Shown here: piece by piece, positions 1 through 6,088 of the stretch | Position numbering within the stretch: the stretch's first letter is position 1 | Layout: every line of letters begins with the position of its first letter | Position numbers and translations under genes: made by a program | The notes under the pieces: model-generated | The model's database searches: none | The model's input: only the letters and a program-made list of their open reading frames with translations | What the model was told of the DNA's origin: nothing | Assembly (NCBI GenBank): GCA_910586365.1 | Contig: CAJUGP010000031.1 | Coordinates: forward strand, 3,113 to 11,305 | Length of the DNA stretch: 8,193 nucleotides | Direction: 5' to 3' | DNA from: an uncultured Christensenella sp. | Lineage (GTDB): Bacteria; Bacillota; Clostridia; Christensenellales; Borkfalkiaceae

Positions 1-37
1 CTTAACACTCTTTCCCTACACGACGCTCTTCCGATCT
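1..37 (+). other. Illumina TruSeq read-1 adapter (artefact)
   Basis: Positions 5-37 match the full 33-nt Illumina TruSeq universal adapter end, running from ACACTCTTTCC to GCTCTTCCGATCT. The preceding four bases, CTTA (1-4), match the last four bases of the TruSeq HT i5 index D506 (TAATCTTA, from memory). Genomic sequence starts at 38. This is untrimmed library adapter and not part of the organism. Any reading frame running through it is spurious. Confidence 0.98.
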
Positions 38-411
38 CCGAAATACTCGTTCTCGACGAGCCTGCCGCGGGACTCGATCCGCTCGGCAAACGCGAAGTCA
101 TGCAGCTTTTGCATAAGATCCACAGGGAGTGGTGCAAAACGGTGATCGTCGTTTCGCACGATATGGACGAAATTTCCGAAAATTGCACGCGCGCCGCCGT
201 TTTTTACGAAGGGAGCGTAAAATACTGTCTGCCGCCTGCGCAGCTCTTCCGTTTGGGCGAAGAGCTTACGGCGCTCGGGTTGGATATTCCGCTCACCGCC
301 AAGCTTTGCGCCGCGCTCGAACGCAACGGCATTGCGATCGACTGCGATTTTACGACCGAAAACTGTATCGAAAAAATCCTTGCGCTCAAGGGAAAGGGGG
401 ATAAAGCGTGA
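38..411 (+). CDS. ecfA2: ECF transporter ATPase EcfA2, C-terminal part
   Basis: ATP-binding subunit of an energy-coupling factor (ECF) importer, which hydrolyses ATP at the inner membrane face to drive vitamin or metal uptake through EcfT and exchangeable S components. Only the last 123 codons are present (first whole codon at 40); the Walker A and signature motifs are lost at the contig edge. What remains is typical: Walker B ILVLDEP, the D-loop GLDP, and the H-loop histidine in VVSHDMDE (codon 157-159). The GLDP form after Walker B and a later LGLDIPLTAKL segment favour EcfA2 over EcfA1, as does its place directly before ecfT. The stop overlaps the GTG start of ecfT by 4 nt, implying translational coupling. 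Truncation is by the adapter boundary and not by mutation. EcfA1 probably lies just upstream. Confidence 0.9.
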
Positions 412-1238
412 AAGACGTTTCTTTCGGGCAATATTATCCCGTTTCGTCCTTTTTGCACCGCATGGATGCAAGACTGAAAATTTTATTTATGATCGCCTAT
501 ATCGTGGCGATTTTTCTTGCGTCGAATTTTTACGGGCTTGCCGTGTGCACGTTCGTTCTCATCGTCGCCACGATCGCCTCGCGCGTGCCGCTTGGAAAAG
601 TGCTGCGTTCGCTGCGCGGGATATTGTTCCTTGTAATTTTTACCGCCGCGCTCAATTTATTCTTTTACGGCGGCGATCAGGCTTATTGGCCGGGACCCGT
701 CGAGTACAAATGGTGGATCTTCCGCATTACGCAGGGCGGGATCGTGTTTTCGCTCTTTCTCGTGTTGCGCTTGATCCTCTTGGTGCTTTGCTCTTCGCTA
801 TTGACGTATACGACGACCCCCGTCGATCTTACCGACGGCATTGAAGGGCTTTTAACGCCGCTCAAATGGATTCGTTTTCCCGTGCACGAGTTGGCGCTCA
901 TCATGAGCATTGCGCTGCGTTTTATTCCCATTTTGATGGATGAAACGGAACGGATCAAAAACGCGCAGAAAGCGCGCGGCGCGGATTTTGAATCGGGCGG
1001 ACCGATCAAAAAGATCAAGGCGATCGTGCCCGTTCTCATTCCATTGCTGCTTTCGGCGTTCCGCCGCGCCGACGAGCTGGGCGACGCCATGGAAGCGCGC
1101 TGCTATGCGGGCAGTAAAAAACGTACGAAATACAAAAAGCACCGTTTCGGCTGGCGCAATCTGATCGGATTGCTCGTGGGTGCGGCAATGATCACGGGCG
1201 TCGTTCTTCTTCGCGTTTATTTGGGAGCGCCGTTATGA
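408..1238 (+). CDS. ecfT: ECF transporter transmembrane scaffold EcfT
   Basis: Membrane subunit that links the two EcfA ATPases to the substrate-binding S component. 276 aa, normal for the family. It starts at GTG 408, with a purine-rich AAGGGG-like ribosome binding site ending near 400. Hydrophobic segments lie at about 22-58, 70-87, 108-132, 160-176 and 251-270. The two cytoplasmic coupling motifs that dock into the ATPases are visible: ARG at 189-191 (KARGADF) and the second, ARC in EARCY, at 230-232. The first matches the classic ARG form, while the second has Cys at its third position. The gene overlaps ecfA2 upstream and truA downstream by 4 nt each, the conserved Firmicutes order ecfA1-ecfA2-ecfT-truA. 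No S-component gene is next to it, so this is probably a shared (group II) module serving several unlinked S components; that is inference. Confidence 0.93.
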   Translation: MKDVSFGQYYPVSSFLHRMDARLKILFMIAYIVAIFLASNFYGLAVCTFVLIVATIASRVPLGKVLRSLRGILFLVIFTAALNLFFYGGDQAYWPGPVEYKWWIFRITQGGIVFSLFLVLRLILLVLCSSLLTYTTTPVDLTDGIEGLLTPLKWIRFPVHELALIMSIALRFIPILMDETERIKNAQKARGADFESGGPIKKIKAIVPVLIPLLLSAFRRADELGDAMEARCYAGSKKRTKYKKHRFGWRNLIGLLVGAAMITGVVLLRVYLGAPL

Positions 1239-2002
1239 GATACGCCTTAACGGTTACGTACGACGGAACGCAGTTCGGCGGTTGGCAGATTCAAAAGAAC
1301 GCGCGCACCGTGCAGGAAGAGCTTGAAAAAGCGGCGCGCACTGTGTTCGGGTGCGCCGTAAAGATGACGGGCAGCGGCAGAACGGACGCGGGCGTGCATG
1401 CGGAAGGGCAGGTGTGCCATTTCGACGTCGAAACGGAGATCCCCGCCCCGAAGATCGCCGCTTGTTTGAATTTGCATTTGCCCGACGACGTGCGCGTGAC
1501 GGCAAGCGCGCAGGCGGAAGGGTTCGACGCGACAAAGGGGAAACAAAAAACTTACCGTTATACCTTTTATTATGCGACTTGCGAATTGCCCCTTCTTTCG
1601 CGCTATGCGGTGCGCGTGCGGCGTTTTCCCGACGTAACCGCCATGAGAGAAGCGGCGCGGCTTTACGAAGGGCGGCACGATTATAAAGCGTTTTGCGCGG
1701 CGGGGTCTTCCGCCAAGACGAGCGAACGCACCGTGCTTAACGTAAACGTCGTGAATACGGCTTATCCCGACCGGATTCAATTCGATCTTTTCGTCACGGG
1801 CGAAGGGTTCTTATATAATATGGTAAGGATCATGGCGGGGGAGCTTTATGAAATCGGCTGCGGAAAGCCGAGCGGTATCGAAGAAGCCTTTGCAACGGGG
1901 CGGCGCGATCTGCTCGGAAAAACAATGCCGTCGAAAGGGCTGACGCTTGTAAACGTGAAATATGAGCGTTCGCCGTTTGATATGGGTTCGGAAGGGGTAT
2001 AA
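1235..2002 (+). CDS. truA: tRNA pseudouridine(38-40) synthase TruA
   Basis: Converts uridines 38, 39 and 40 of the tRNA anticodon stem-loop to pseudouridine in the cytoplasm. 255 aa, full length for bacterial TruA. Visible family signatures are the N-terminal YDGTQFGGWQ (residues 9-18), the catalytic motif GRTDAGVHA with nucleophile Asp51, YRYTFYY (107-113), GRHDYKAFCAAGSS (146-159), and FLYNMVRIMAG (192-202) near the active site. The ATG at 1235 sits inside the ecfT stop (ATGA overlap), so translation is likely coupled to ecfT. In many Firmicutes truA is followed by rplM-rpsI; here an uncharacterised membrane protein follows instead. Assignment is secure. Confidence 0.97.
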   Translation: MRYALTVTYDGTQFGGWQIQKNARTVQEELEKAARTVFGCAVKMTGSGRTDAGVHAEGQVCHFDVETEIPAPKIAACLNLHLPDDVRVTASAQAEGFDATKGKQKTYRYTFYYATCELPLLSRYAVRVRRFPDVTAMREAARLYEGRHDYKAFCAAGSSAKTSERTVLNVNVVNTAYPDRIQFDLFVTGEGFLYNMVRIMAGELYEIGCGKPSGIEEAFATGRRDLLGKTMPSKGLTLVNVKYERSPFDMGSEGV

Positions 2003-2019
2003 AAGAGTAAGGAGTCGTT

Positions 2020-2865
2020 ATGGAATTTTTCGATTGGCTGAGCGTGCCGCAGGTATTTATTCAGTACTTCGGCAATTATTTCGGCGGAGACCTTTCTACG
2101 GCGCAGTCTGCGGCGGCGCTTATTTTTAAGTGGAATTTAATATGCGTCATCGTTGCGGCGGGTCTGTTTCTCGTGGGAACCGTGTTCGGCGGCATCGGAC
2201 TCATGACGATGGCGAAACGGCGCGGCATGAAACACGGTTGGATGGGGTTTATTCCCTTCTTAAACACCTACTACGCGGGAAAAATGGCGGGCGAAAGCAA
2301 CGTTTTCGGCAAAAAGATCAAGAACATCGGCTTGTGGTGCATGCTGGCGGAAATCGCGTTTGTGGCATTGCAGACGTTCGCGCTCGTCGTCAGCCTGCTC
2401 ATTGCCGCGAATCCTGCTTATTATGCTGCGCACACAATCGAAGAAACAGGTGCGGTATATTATGCGCTTGACAGCGGTCTGATCACGGGCGCCATGCGGA
2501 AATTGGCATTGGCGAACGATATCGTCAGCGTGATCGCCAGCATTTGGTGGTTCGTTCTTCTGTTGCTGTTCTTCGCGCTGTTCTTTGCACTGTTCCGCAA
2601 ATATTACGCCCGCAGTCCCTTCCTTATGACCTTTCTTTGCGCCGTGCTGCCTTGCCGCGGGTTCGTGCTCTTTGCCGTGCGCAACAATACGCCCATCGAT
2701 TACAATGAATATATGCGCAAACGCATGGAAGAAGAACGCCGCCGTTACGGACAGGGCGGCTCGGACGGCATGAACGGCGGAAGCGGTTCGGATTCGCCGT
2801 TCCCCGATTTCGATAACTCTTCGGCGAGCGGACGCGACAGCGACGGACCGTTTTCGGATTTTTGA
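2020..2865 (+). CDS. uncharacterised polytopic membrane protein, acidic tail
   Basis: I do not recognise a named family. The 281-aa product has hydrophobic segments at about 38-63, 102-130, 168-193 and possibly 199-219. A conserved-looking cytoplasmic loop sits between the first two (KRRGMKHGWMGFIPFLNTYY, 67-86), a pattern I associate with small uncharacterised Clostridia membrane proteins. After a charged stretch (MRKRMEEERRR, 232-242), the last 38 residues are Gly/Ser/Asp-rich and contain a repeated short motif, PFPDF at 260-264 and PFSDF at 277-281, the second forming the very C-terminus. There is no signal peptide and no catalytic motif I can name. AAGGAG at 2009-2014, five bases before the ATG, supports the start. 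It lies 17 bp after truA with no promoter visible, so it probably belongs to the same transcript, which ends at the hairpin at 2877. Confidence 0.8.
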   Translation: MEFFDWLSVPQVFIQYFGNYFGGDLSTAQSAAALIFKWNLICVIVAAGLFLVGTVFGGIGLMTMAKRRGMKHGWMGFIPFLNTYYAGKMAGESNVFGKKIKNIGLWCMLAEIAFVALQTFALVVSLLIAANPAYYAAHTIEETGAVYYALDSGLITGAMRKLALANDIVSVIASIWWFVLLLLFFALFFALFRKYYARSPFLMTFLCAVLPCRGFVLFAVRNNTPIDYNEYMRKRMEEERRRYGQGGSDGMNGGSGSDSPFPDFDNSSASGRDSDGPFSDF

Positions 2866-2876
2866 TCTTGTAAAAG

Positions 2877-2908
2877 AAACGCTCTTGGAATTTTCCAAGA
2901 GCGTTTTT
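2877..2908. terminator. bidirectional intrinsic terminator
   Basis: A perfect inverted repeat has arms 2877-2890 (AAACGCTCTTGGAA) and 2893-2906 with only two bases between them, giving about 13 pairs and a tight loop. It is followed on the + strand by five Ts (2904-2908), and on the - strand by a T-rich run (complement of the A-rich 2872-2879). It lies between two convergent genes, 12 bp after the membrane-protein stop at 2865 and 10 bp before the stop of the - strand gene at 2918, so it most likely terminates both transcripts. Confidence 0.9.
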
Positions 2909-2917
2909 GTATCGATT

Positions 2918-3532
2918 TTATCGGAGTTGATCGTGTATGCCTGCGATCCGTATGTAAACGTATTCTTCGATTTTTGTGTGTTCCCGAAAAAATTGTTTTA
3001 CGGTTGCGATATCGCCGACAGGCACGTTGTAATATCCGCCGTCCTTTGCGGTAATGCGCAGAAAACCGTAGTTAAGCAAACGGTGGGATAGATAGGTTTC
3101 CGCCGAATGCGATTTTTGCCGAAAGAGCAAACGGACTTCTCCCGAACCCGATTCGCCCTCTAAAATATGGATAAACCCGTAATCCTCAATTTCATCGAAA
3201 GCAAAATGCCGATAACCTCGTTCGGATTTGCCGTTGTCGACGTACACGGTTATGCCGTCTTGATAGAGGATCACGCAGTCGCGGTTTTCCGTTTTTGAAC
3301 GGGCGATGCGGTCGTAAACGGAAGCGAAAACGCAAAGGGCGACGACTATGCCGCACGCGATACAAGCGATAATACGCCCCGATGGAGGCACGGAGTCTAT
3401 TCCGAATACGGTTGCGAGCACGATAATCGAAAAGAAGATACCGAGCATGCCGTAAAGACTGCGAGTCTTTGATCTGTAACCCTTCACCTTGCAGAGTGCA
3501 TTTGCAAGATCGGGAGTTTTTATTTTTTCCAT
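2918..3532 (-). CDS. uncharacterised two-TM protein
   Basis: No family recognised with confidence. The frame stays open upstream to 3622, but I place the start at ATG 3532. There the purine-rich GAGGAAGAG lies just upstream, and the promoter's -10 box (3551-3556) lies inside the longer frame, ruling out upstream starts. This gives 204 aa. A short N-terminal cytoplasmic segment is followed by two membrane helices close together (about 26-45 and 53-73), then a soluble C-terminal domain of about 130 residues rich in alternating beta-type sequence (VILYQDGITVYVDN, FDEIEDYGF, YYNVPVGDIATVKQFF). This arrangement, two helices then a small beta domain, resembles bacterial PH-like membrane proteins of the YcxB kind, but that is inference from shape only. 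It is the only - strand gene in the window and forms a single-gene transcription unit. Confidence 0.8.
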   Translation of the reverse strand: MEKIKTPDLANALCKVKGYRSKTRSLYGMLGIFFSIIVLATVFGIDSVPPSGRIIACIACGIVVALCVFASVYDRIARSKTENRDCVILYQDGITVYVDNGKSERGYRHFAFDEIEDYGFIHILEGESGSGEVRLLFRQKSHSAETYLSHRLLNYGFLRITAKDGGYYNVPVGDIATVKQFFREHTKIEEYVYIRIAGIHDQLR

Positions 3533-3550
3533 ATCTCTTCCTCTTGCGTT

Positions 3551-3579
3551 ATTATACGTTTTTGATCGTATTTTGTCAA
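3551..3579 (-). promoter_or_regulatory. sigma-A promoter of the 2918-3532 gene
   Basis: On the - strand there is a perfect -35 TTGACA (3579-3574), a 17-bp spacer and a perfect -10 TATAAT (3556-3551). Both boxes match the consensus exactly at the ideal spacing. The expected start site near 3543-3544 leaves a leader of only about 12 nt, which consists almost wholly of the ribosome binding site. There is no room for a leader-based regulatory RNA, so control, if any, would be at transcription initiation. Confidence 0.92.
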
Positions 3580-3608
3580 GAGATTCCACCGCGCGGCGGC
3601 GGTAAGCC

Positions 3609-3642
3609 AAAGAACACGGCATTATAAACGTGTTCTTTTTTT
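3609..3642 (+). terminator. orphan terminator-like hairpin
   Basis: An inverted repeat has arms 3609-3618 (AAAGAACACG) and 3629-3638 (CGTGTTCTTT) around a 10-nt AT-rich loop. It is followed on the + strand by an unbroken T-run (3636-3642). It has the form of a rho-independent terminator reading rightward, yet no + strand gene lies between it and the opposite-strand gene to its left. It sits upstream of the mnmE promoter (3663-3691), so it cannot terminate mnmE. It may block antisense or stray read-through into the mnmE promoter, or end a very short RNA. Confidence 0.55.
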
Positions 3643-3662
3643 GTAAAAATTCAAGAAAAACG

Positions 3663-3691
3663 TTTACAAACCGCCTGAAACATGATATAAT
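3663..3691 (+). promoter_or_regulatory. extended -10 promoter of mnmE
   Basis: The -35 TTTACA (3663-3668) and the perfect -10 TATAAT (3686-3691) are separated by 17 bp, with the extended -10 element TG one base ahead of the -10 (3683-3684). The expected start site is near 3698, giving a leader of about 55 nt to the mnmE ATG at 3754. It is divergent from the - strand promoter at 3551-3579, with about 84 bp between the two -35 boxes. The -10 and start region coincide with a long palindrome (3688-3710). Confidence 0.88.
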
Positions 3692-3710
3692 ATAACCATA
3701 GGTTATATTA
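3688..3710. promoter_or_regulatory. operator-like palindrome at the mnmE promoter
   Basis: A perfect inverted repeat has 10-nt arms, TAATATAACC (3688-3697) and GGTTATATTA (3701-3710), around ATA. It overlaps the last four bases of the -10 box and the predicted transcription start, the classic place for a repressor to block polymerase. It has no T-run and weak, AT-rich pairing, so a protein-binding site is more plausible than a terminator. The dyad spans two helical turns, as expected for a dimeric helix-turn-helix regulator. Which regulator binds is unknown; the LysR gene downstream is one candidate. Confidence 0.5.
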
Positions 3711-3753
3711 AGCCCTGTTGGGTATCAAAAAAACAAATAACCGATAGTTGATT

Positions 3754-5040
3754 ATGACACAGGATCTGATTGCGGCGATCGCCACGGCGGAAGGGCGCGG
3801 CGGCGTCGCTATTGTGCGCGCAAGCGGCACGGGCGCGCTCGAGCTTGCCCGAAATATGTTTTCGCATAAGGGCGAATATCTTCCCAATATGCTTTATGCG
3901 GGCGAAATCGACGGCGGTTCGTTCAGGGATTACGGCATGTGCGTGTATTTCCGCGCGCCGAAATCGTATACGGGCGAAGATACGGTGGAATTTCACTGCC
4001 ACGGCGGCAGGGAGATTGCTCGCGGGATCCTGCGCCGCGCTCTCGATTTGGGCGCGCGCATGGCGGAACGGGGCGAATTTACCAAACGTGCTTATTTGAA
4101 CGGCAAATTGTCGCTTTCCGCGGCGGAAGGCGTTGCGGATATGATTGACGCGGAGTCGGAAGCACAGGTGCGCGCGGGCTATTCGCTTTATACCGAAAAA
4201 CTGACCGACGAGGGCAAACGCTTACAGGGCATATTGCTCGAATGTCTTGCGGGGATCGACGCCGATTTGGATTATCCCGAAGAAGACCTTTCCGCCGATA
4301 CGCGCATGCAGACGAAGGAACGGCTCGAACAAGTGCAAAGCGCGCTTGCCGCGCTGTTGAAGCAGTACCGCGCGGGAAAAAAGCTCAAAAGCGGCGTCTC
4401 CGTTGCGCTGTGCGGCAATCCCAACGCGGGCAAAAGCTCGCTGTTTAACGCGCTGTTGGGCAGCGACAGGGCGATCGTTTCCGCGACGGCGGGTACGACG
4501 CGCGACGTAGTGGAGGGCGCGATCGAAATAAACGGCGTGCTGTTCCGCCTGATCGATACGGCGGGTCTGCGCGAAAGTCAAGACGAAATCGAGCGCGAAG
4601 GGATCCGACGCGCCGAACGGGCGATCGAAAGCGCCGATCTTATCTTGTACCTCAAAGAAGAGGGTGAAATCACGTTTCCTGCCGCGACGCCCGTTATCAC
4701 GGTGGGCGCGAAATGCGATTTGGAGCCAAAACGTGGGGAATGCGACGTCGTTCTTTCCGCTCGGACGGGCGAAGGGATCGACGAGCTGAAAGCGCTGATG
4801 TTTGAACGGGGATACGGGCGCGAGAGCGACGTCTGTCTTTTGGAAGAACGGCATTACCGCAGCGTGCGGGAGTCGTACGAGGCGGTCGGTTCCGCGCTTG
4901 CGGCGGTGCAAGACGCACCCGTCGAGCTTTACGCCGAGGACGTAAAACACGCTTGGGTCGCTTTGGGCGCGCTGAGCGGCGAAACGGCGAGCGAGGCGGT
5001 CGTAAACGAAATTTTTGAAAAATTCTGCGTCGGGAAATGA
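3754..5040 (+). CDS. mnmE: tRNA modification GTPase MnmE (TrmE)
   Basis: With MnmG it installs the (carboxymethyl)aminomethyl group at C5 of wobble U34 in certain tRNAs, using a methylene-THF-derived carbon and GTP hydrolysis. I use ATG 3754, giving 428 aa; a TTG at 3748 in frame is possible, and neither has a clear Shine-Dalgarno. The N-terminal folate-binding domain shows EGRGGVAIVR (13-22). Next comes a helical domain interrupted by the G domain: G1 GNPNAGKS (221-228), G2 TTRD (248-251), G3 DTAG (268-271), then G4, read here as AKCD (319-322) where NKxD is expected. The C-terminus FCVGK (424-428) is the MnmE hallmark, carrying the conserved Cys. The segment between G3 and G4 is about a dozen residues shorter than in E. 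coli, explaining part of the shorter length. mnmG is not adjacent. Transcription is from 3663-3691. Confidence 0.96.
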   Translation: MTQDLIAAIATAEGRGGVAIVRASGTGALELARNMFSHKGEYLPNMLYAGEIDGGSFRDYGMCVYFRAPKSYTGEDTVEFHCHGGREIARGILRRALDLGARMAERGEFTKRAYLNGKLSLSAAEGVADMIDAESEAQVRAGYSLYTEKLTDEGKRLQGILLECLAGIDADLDYPEEDLSADTRMQTKERLEQVQSALAALLKQYRAGKKLKSGVSVALCGNPNAGKSSLFNALLGSDRAIVSATAGTTRDVVEGAIEINGVLFRLIDTAGLRESQDEIEREGIRRAERAIESADLILYLKEEGEITFPAATPVITVGAKCDLEPKRGECDVVLSARTGEGIDELKALMFERGYGRESDVCLLEERHYRSVRESYEAVGSALAAVQDAPVELYAEDVKHAWVALGALSGETASEAVVNEIFEKFCVGK

Positions 5041-5072
5041 CGCGGCAAGAATAGGACAACAGAGGAGAAAGT

Positions 5073-5960
5073 ATGGTCAATCTCGAATTATACAGGGTGT
5101 TTTATACGGTAGCGCGCTGCGGATCGCTTACCAAGGCGGCGGAAGAGCTTTATATTTCGCAGCCCGCCGTATCGCAGGCGATCAAACAGCTCGAACATCA
5201 ACTCGGCACGCCGCTTTTCAACCGTATGCATAAGGGCATGGAGCTTTCCGCACAGGGCGGCGAGCTGATTTTCGGCGACGTTTCCAAAGCGTTGCAGCTT
5301 TTGGGGAACGCCGAGGATAAGCTGACCGAGATCACGCAGAGCGCGACGGGCACGCTGCGCATCGGCGCGTCGGAAACGATTTTTCAATATTTGTTATCCG
5401 AAAAGATCGTCGAGTATCACAAACTCTATCCGCAGGTAAAAATCGAGCTTATCTCCGACGTTTCGCCTAAAATCATGGAAGAATTGAAAACCGACCACTG
5501 CGACGTGGGATTTTTGAATCTTCCCATCGATTTGGAAGAGGGCGTGCGGCTTACCGATACGATCAATCTTTTGAACGATATTTTTATCGCGGGCGGAAAA
5601 TTCCGCGAACTCAAAGGCAGGGAGCTTTCGATTTGGGACTTGCAGGAATATCCGCTCATTCTTATGGAAAACGAAACGGTTGCGCGCACCATGCTCAACC
5701 GCTTTTGCGAAAGCGTGGGCGTGAAATTCCGTCCGATGGTCGAAGTGGACAGCTGGGGTTTCATGAAAAAACTCGTGATCGAGGGCATGGGGATCGGGTG
5801 TATCCCGCGCGAATATACCCGTCACCGTTTGGAAGACGGCTTGCTCGTCGAACTGAACGTACAGCCGCCTCTGCCCACCCGTTCGGTCGGCATGGCGCTG
5901 CCCAAGAACGCGAACATGCCTTTTTCGCTGCGGGCGTTCATTCATCTTTTTGAGAAATAA
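5073..5960 (+). CDS. LysR-family transcriptional regulator
   Basis: DNA-binding regulator of 295 aa, the usual LysR size. An N-terminal winged helix-turn-helix covers about residues 1-60 (GSLTKAAEELYISQPAVSQAI, about 17-37, then the wing with LGTPLFNR). A linker helix leads into an effector-binding domain of two alpha/beta lobes that starts at GTLRIGAS (93-100) and includes the late EGMGIGCIPREY motif (237-248). Such proteins usually act as tetramers that sense a small molecule; neither the ligand nor the targets can be deduced here. AGGAG at 5063-5067, five bases before the ATG, supports the start. The gene lies 32 bp after mnmE in the same direction with no promoter visible, so it may be co-transcribed with mnmE. 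LysR genes often regulate a divergent neighbour, but there is none here. Confidence 0.93.
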   Translation: MVNLELYRVFYTVARCGSLTKAAEELYISQPAVSQAIKQLEHQLGTPLFNRMHKGMELSAQGGELIFGDVSKALQLLGNAEDKLTEITQSATGTLRIGASETIFQYLLSEKIVEYHKLYPQVKIELISDVSPKIMEELKTDHCDVGFLNLPIDLEEGVRLTDTINLLNDIFIAGGKFRELKGRELSIWDLQEYPLILMENETVARTMLNRFCESVGVKFRPMVEVDSWGFMKKLVIEGMGIGCIPREYTRHRLEDGLLVELNVQPPLPTRSVGMALPKNANMPFSLRAFIHLFEK

Positions 5961-6019
5961 CAAGCATGCCGCGGGCGGCGGATTTCACGCGGTTTTCGGA
6001 AAAATATCGGCTCAAACGA

Positions 6020-6048
6020 TTGAACTTTTTTTGAAAGCGTGGTACAAT
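6020..6048 (+). promoter_or_regulatory. extended -10 promoter of the V-ATPase operon
   Basis: The -35 TTGAAC (6020-6025), a 17-bp spacer and the -10 TACAAT (6043-6048) are seen, with TG one base before the -10 (6040-6041). The predicted start site is near 6055, about 34 nt before the chosen ATG at 6089. The rest of the gap after the LysR stop (5961-6019) holds only a weak five-pair GC hairpin (5969-5973 with 5988-5992) before four Ts, too poor to call as a terminator. Confidence 0.82.
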
Positions 6049-6078
6049 AAAGAGGAAAATGATTAAGTCGGAAACAAC

Positions 6079-6082
6079 GGAG
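6079..6082 (+). promoter_or_regulatory. ribosome binding site deciding the subunit G/H start
   Basis: GGAG lies six bases before ATG 6089. A competing in-frame ATG at 6059 would sit only about four bases after the predicted transcription start, with AGAGG too close (three bases) to work well. This favours the 6089 start. Confidence 0.65.
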
Positions 6083-6088
6083 TCATCC

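Noticed and set aside
16..471. - strand open frame (151 codons) at the left edge
   Set aside because: It runs into the sequencing adapter and is antisense to the ecfA2 and ecfT coding sequence.
2260..2898. Long - strand open frame (212 codons) opposite the membrane protein
   Set aside because: It starts inside the terminator hairpin and lies opposite a gene with a good ribosome binding site and clear membrane helices. No motif or ribosome binding site is seen.
3586..3602. GC-rich near-palindrome upstream of the - strand promoter, centred on CCGCGCGG
   Set aside because: It lies upstream of the -35 box and is short and imperfect. GCG-rich strings are common throughout this sequence, so there is no basis to call an operator.
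3711..3753. Riboswitch or T-box in the mnmE leader
   Set aside because: The leader is only about 55 nt, without a terminator/antiterminator pair or any recognisable aptamer core.
4222..4950. Long - strand open frame (242 codons) opposite mnmE
   Set aside because: It lies wholly within mnmE on the opposite strand. It has no recognisable motif, and its residue composition (His/Arg/Phe-rich) is typical of an antisense shadow of GC-rich coding DNA.
5969..5996. Possible terminator after the LysR gene
   Set aside because: Only five GC pairs with a 14-nt loop and four Ts; too weak to separate from chance in this composition.
6059..6088. Upstream ATG as start of V-ATPase subunit G/H
   Set aside because: It lies about four bases from the predicted transcription start with a poorly spaced ribosome binding site. 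The ATG at 6089 has GGAG at proper spacing and gives the family's usual length.
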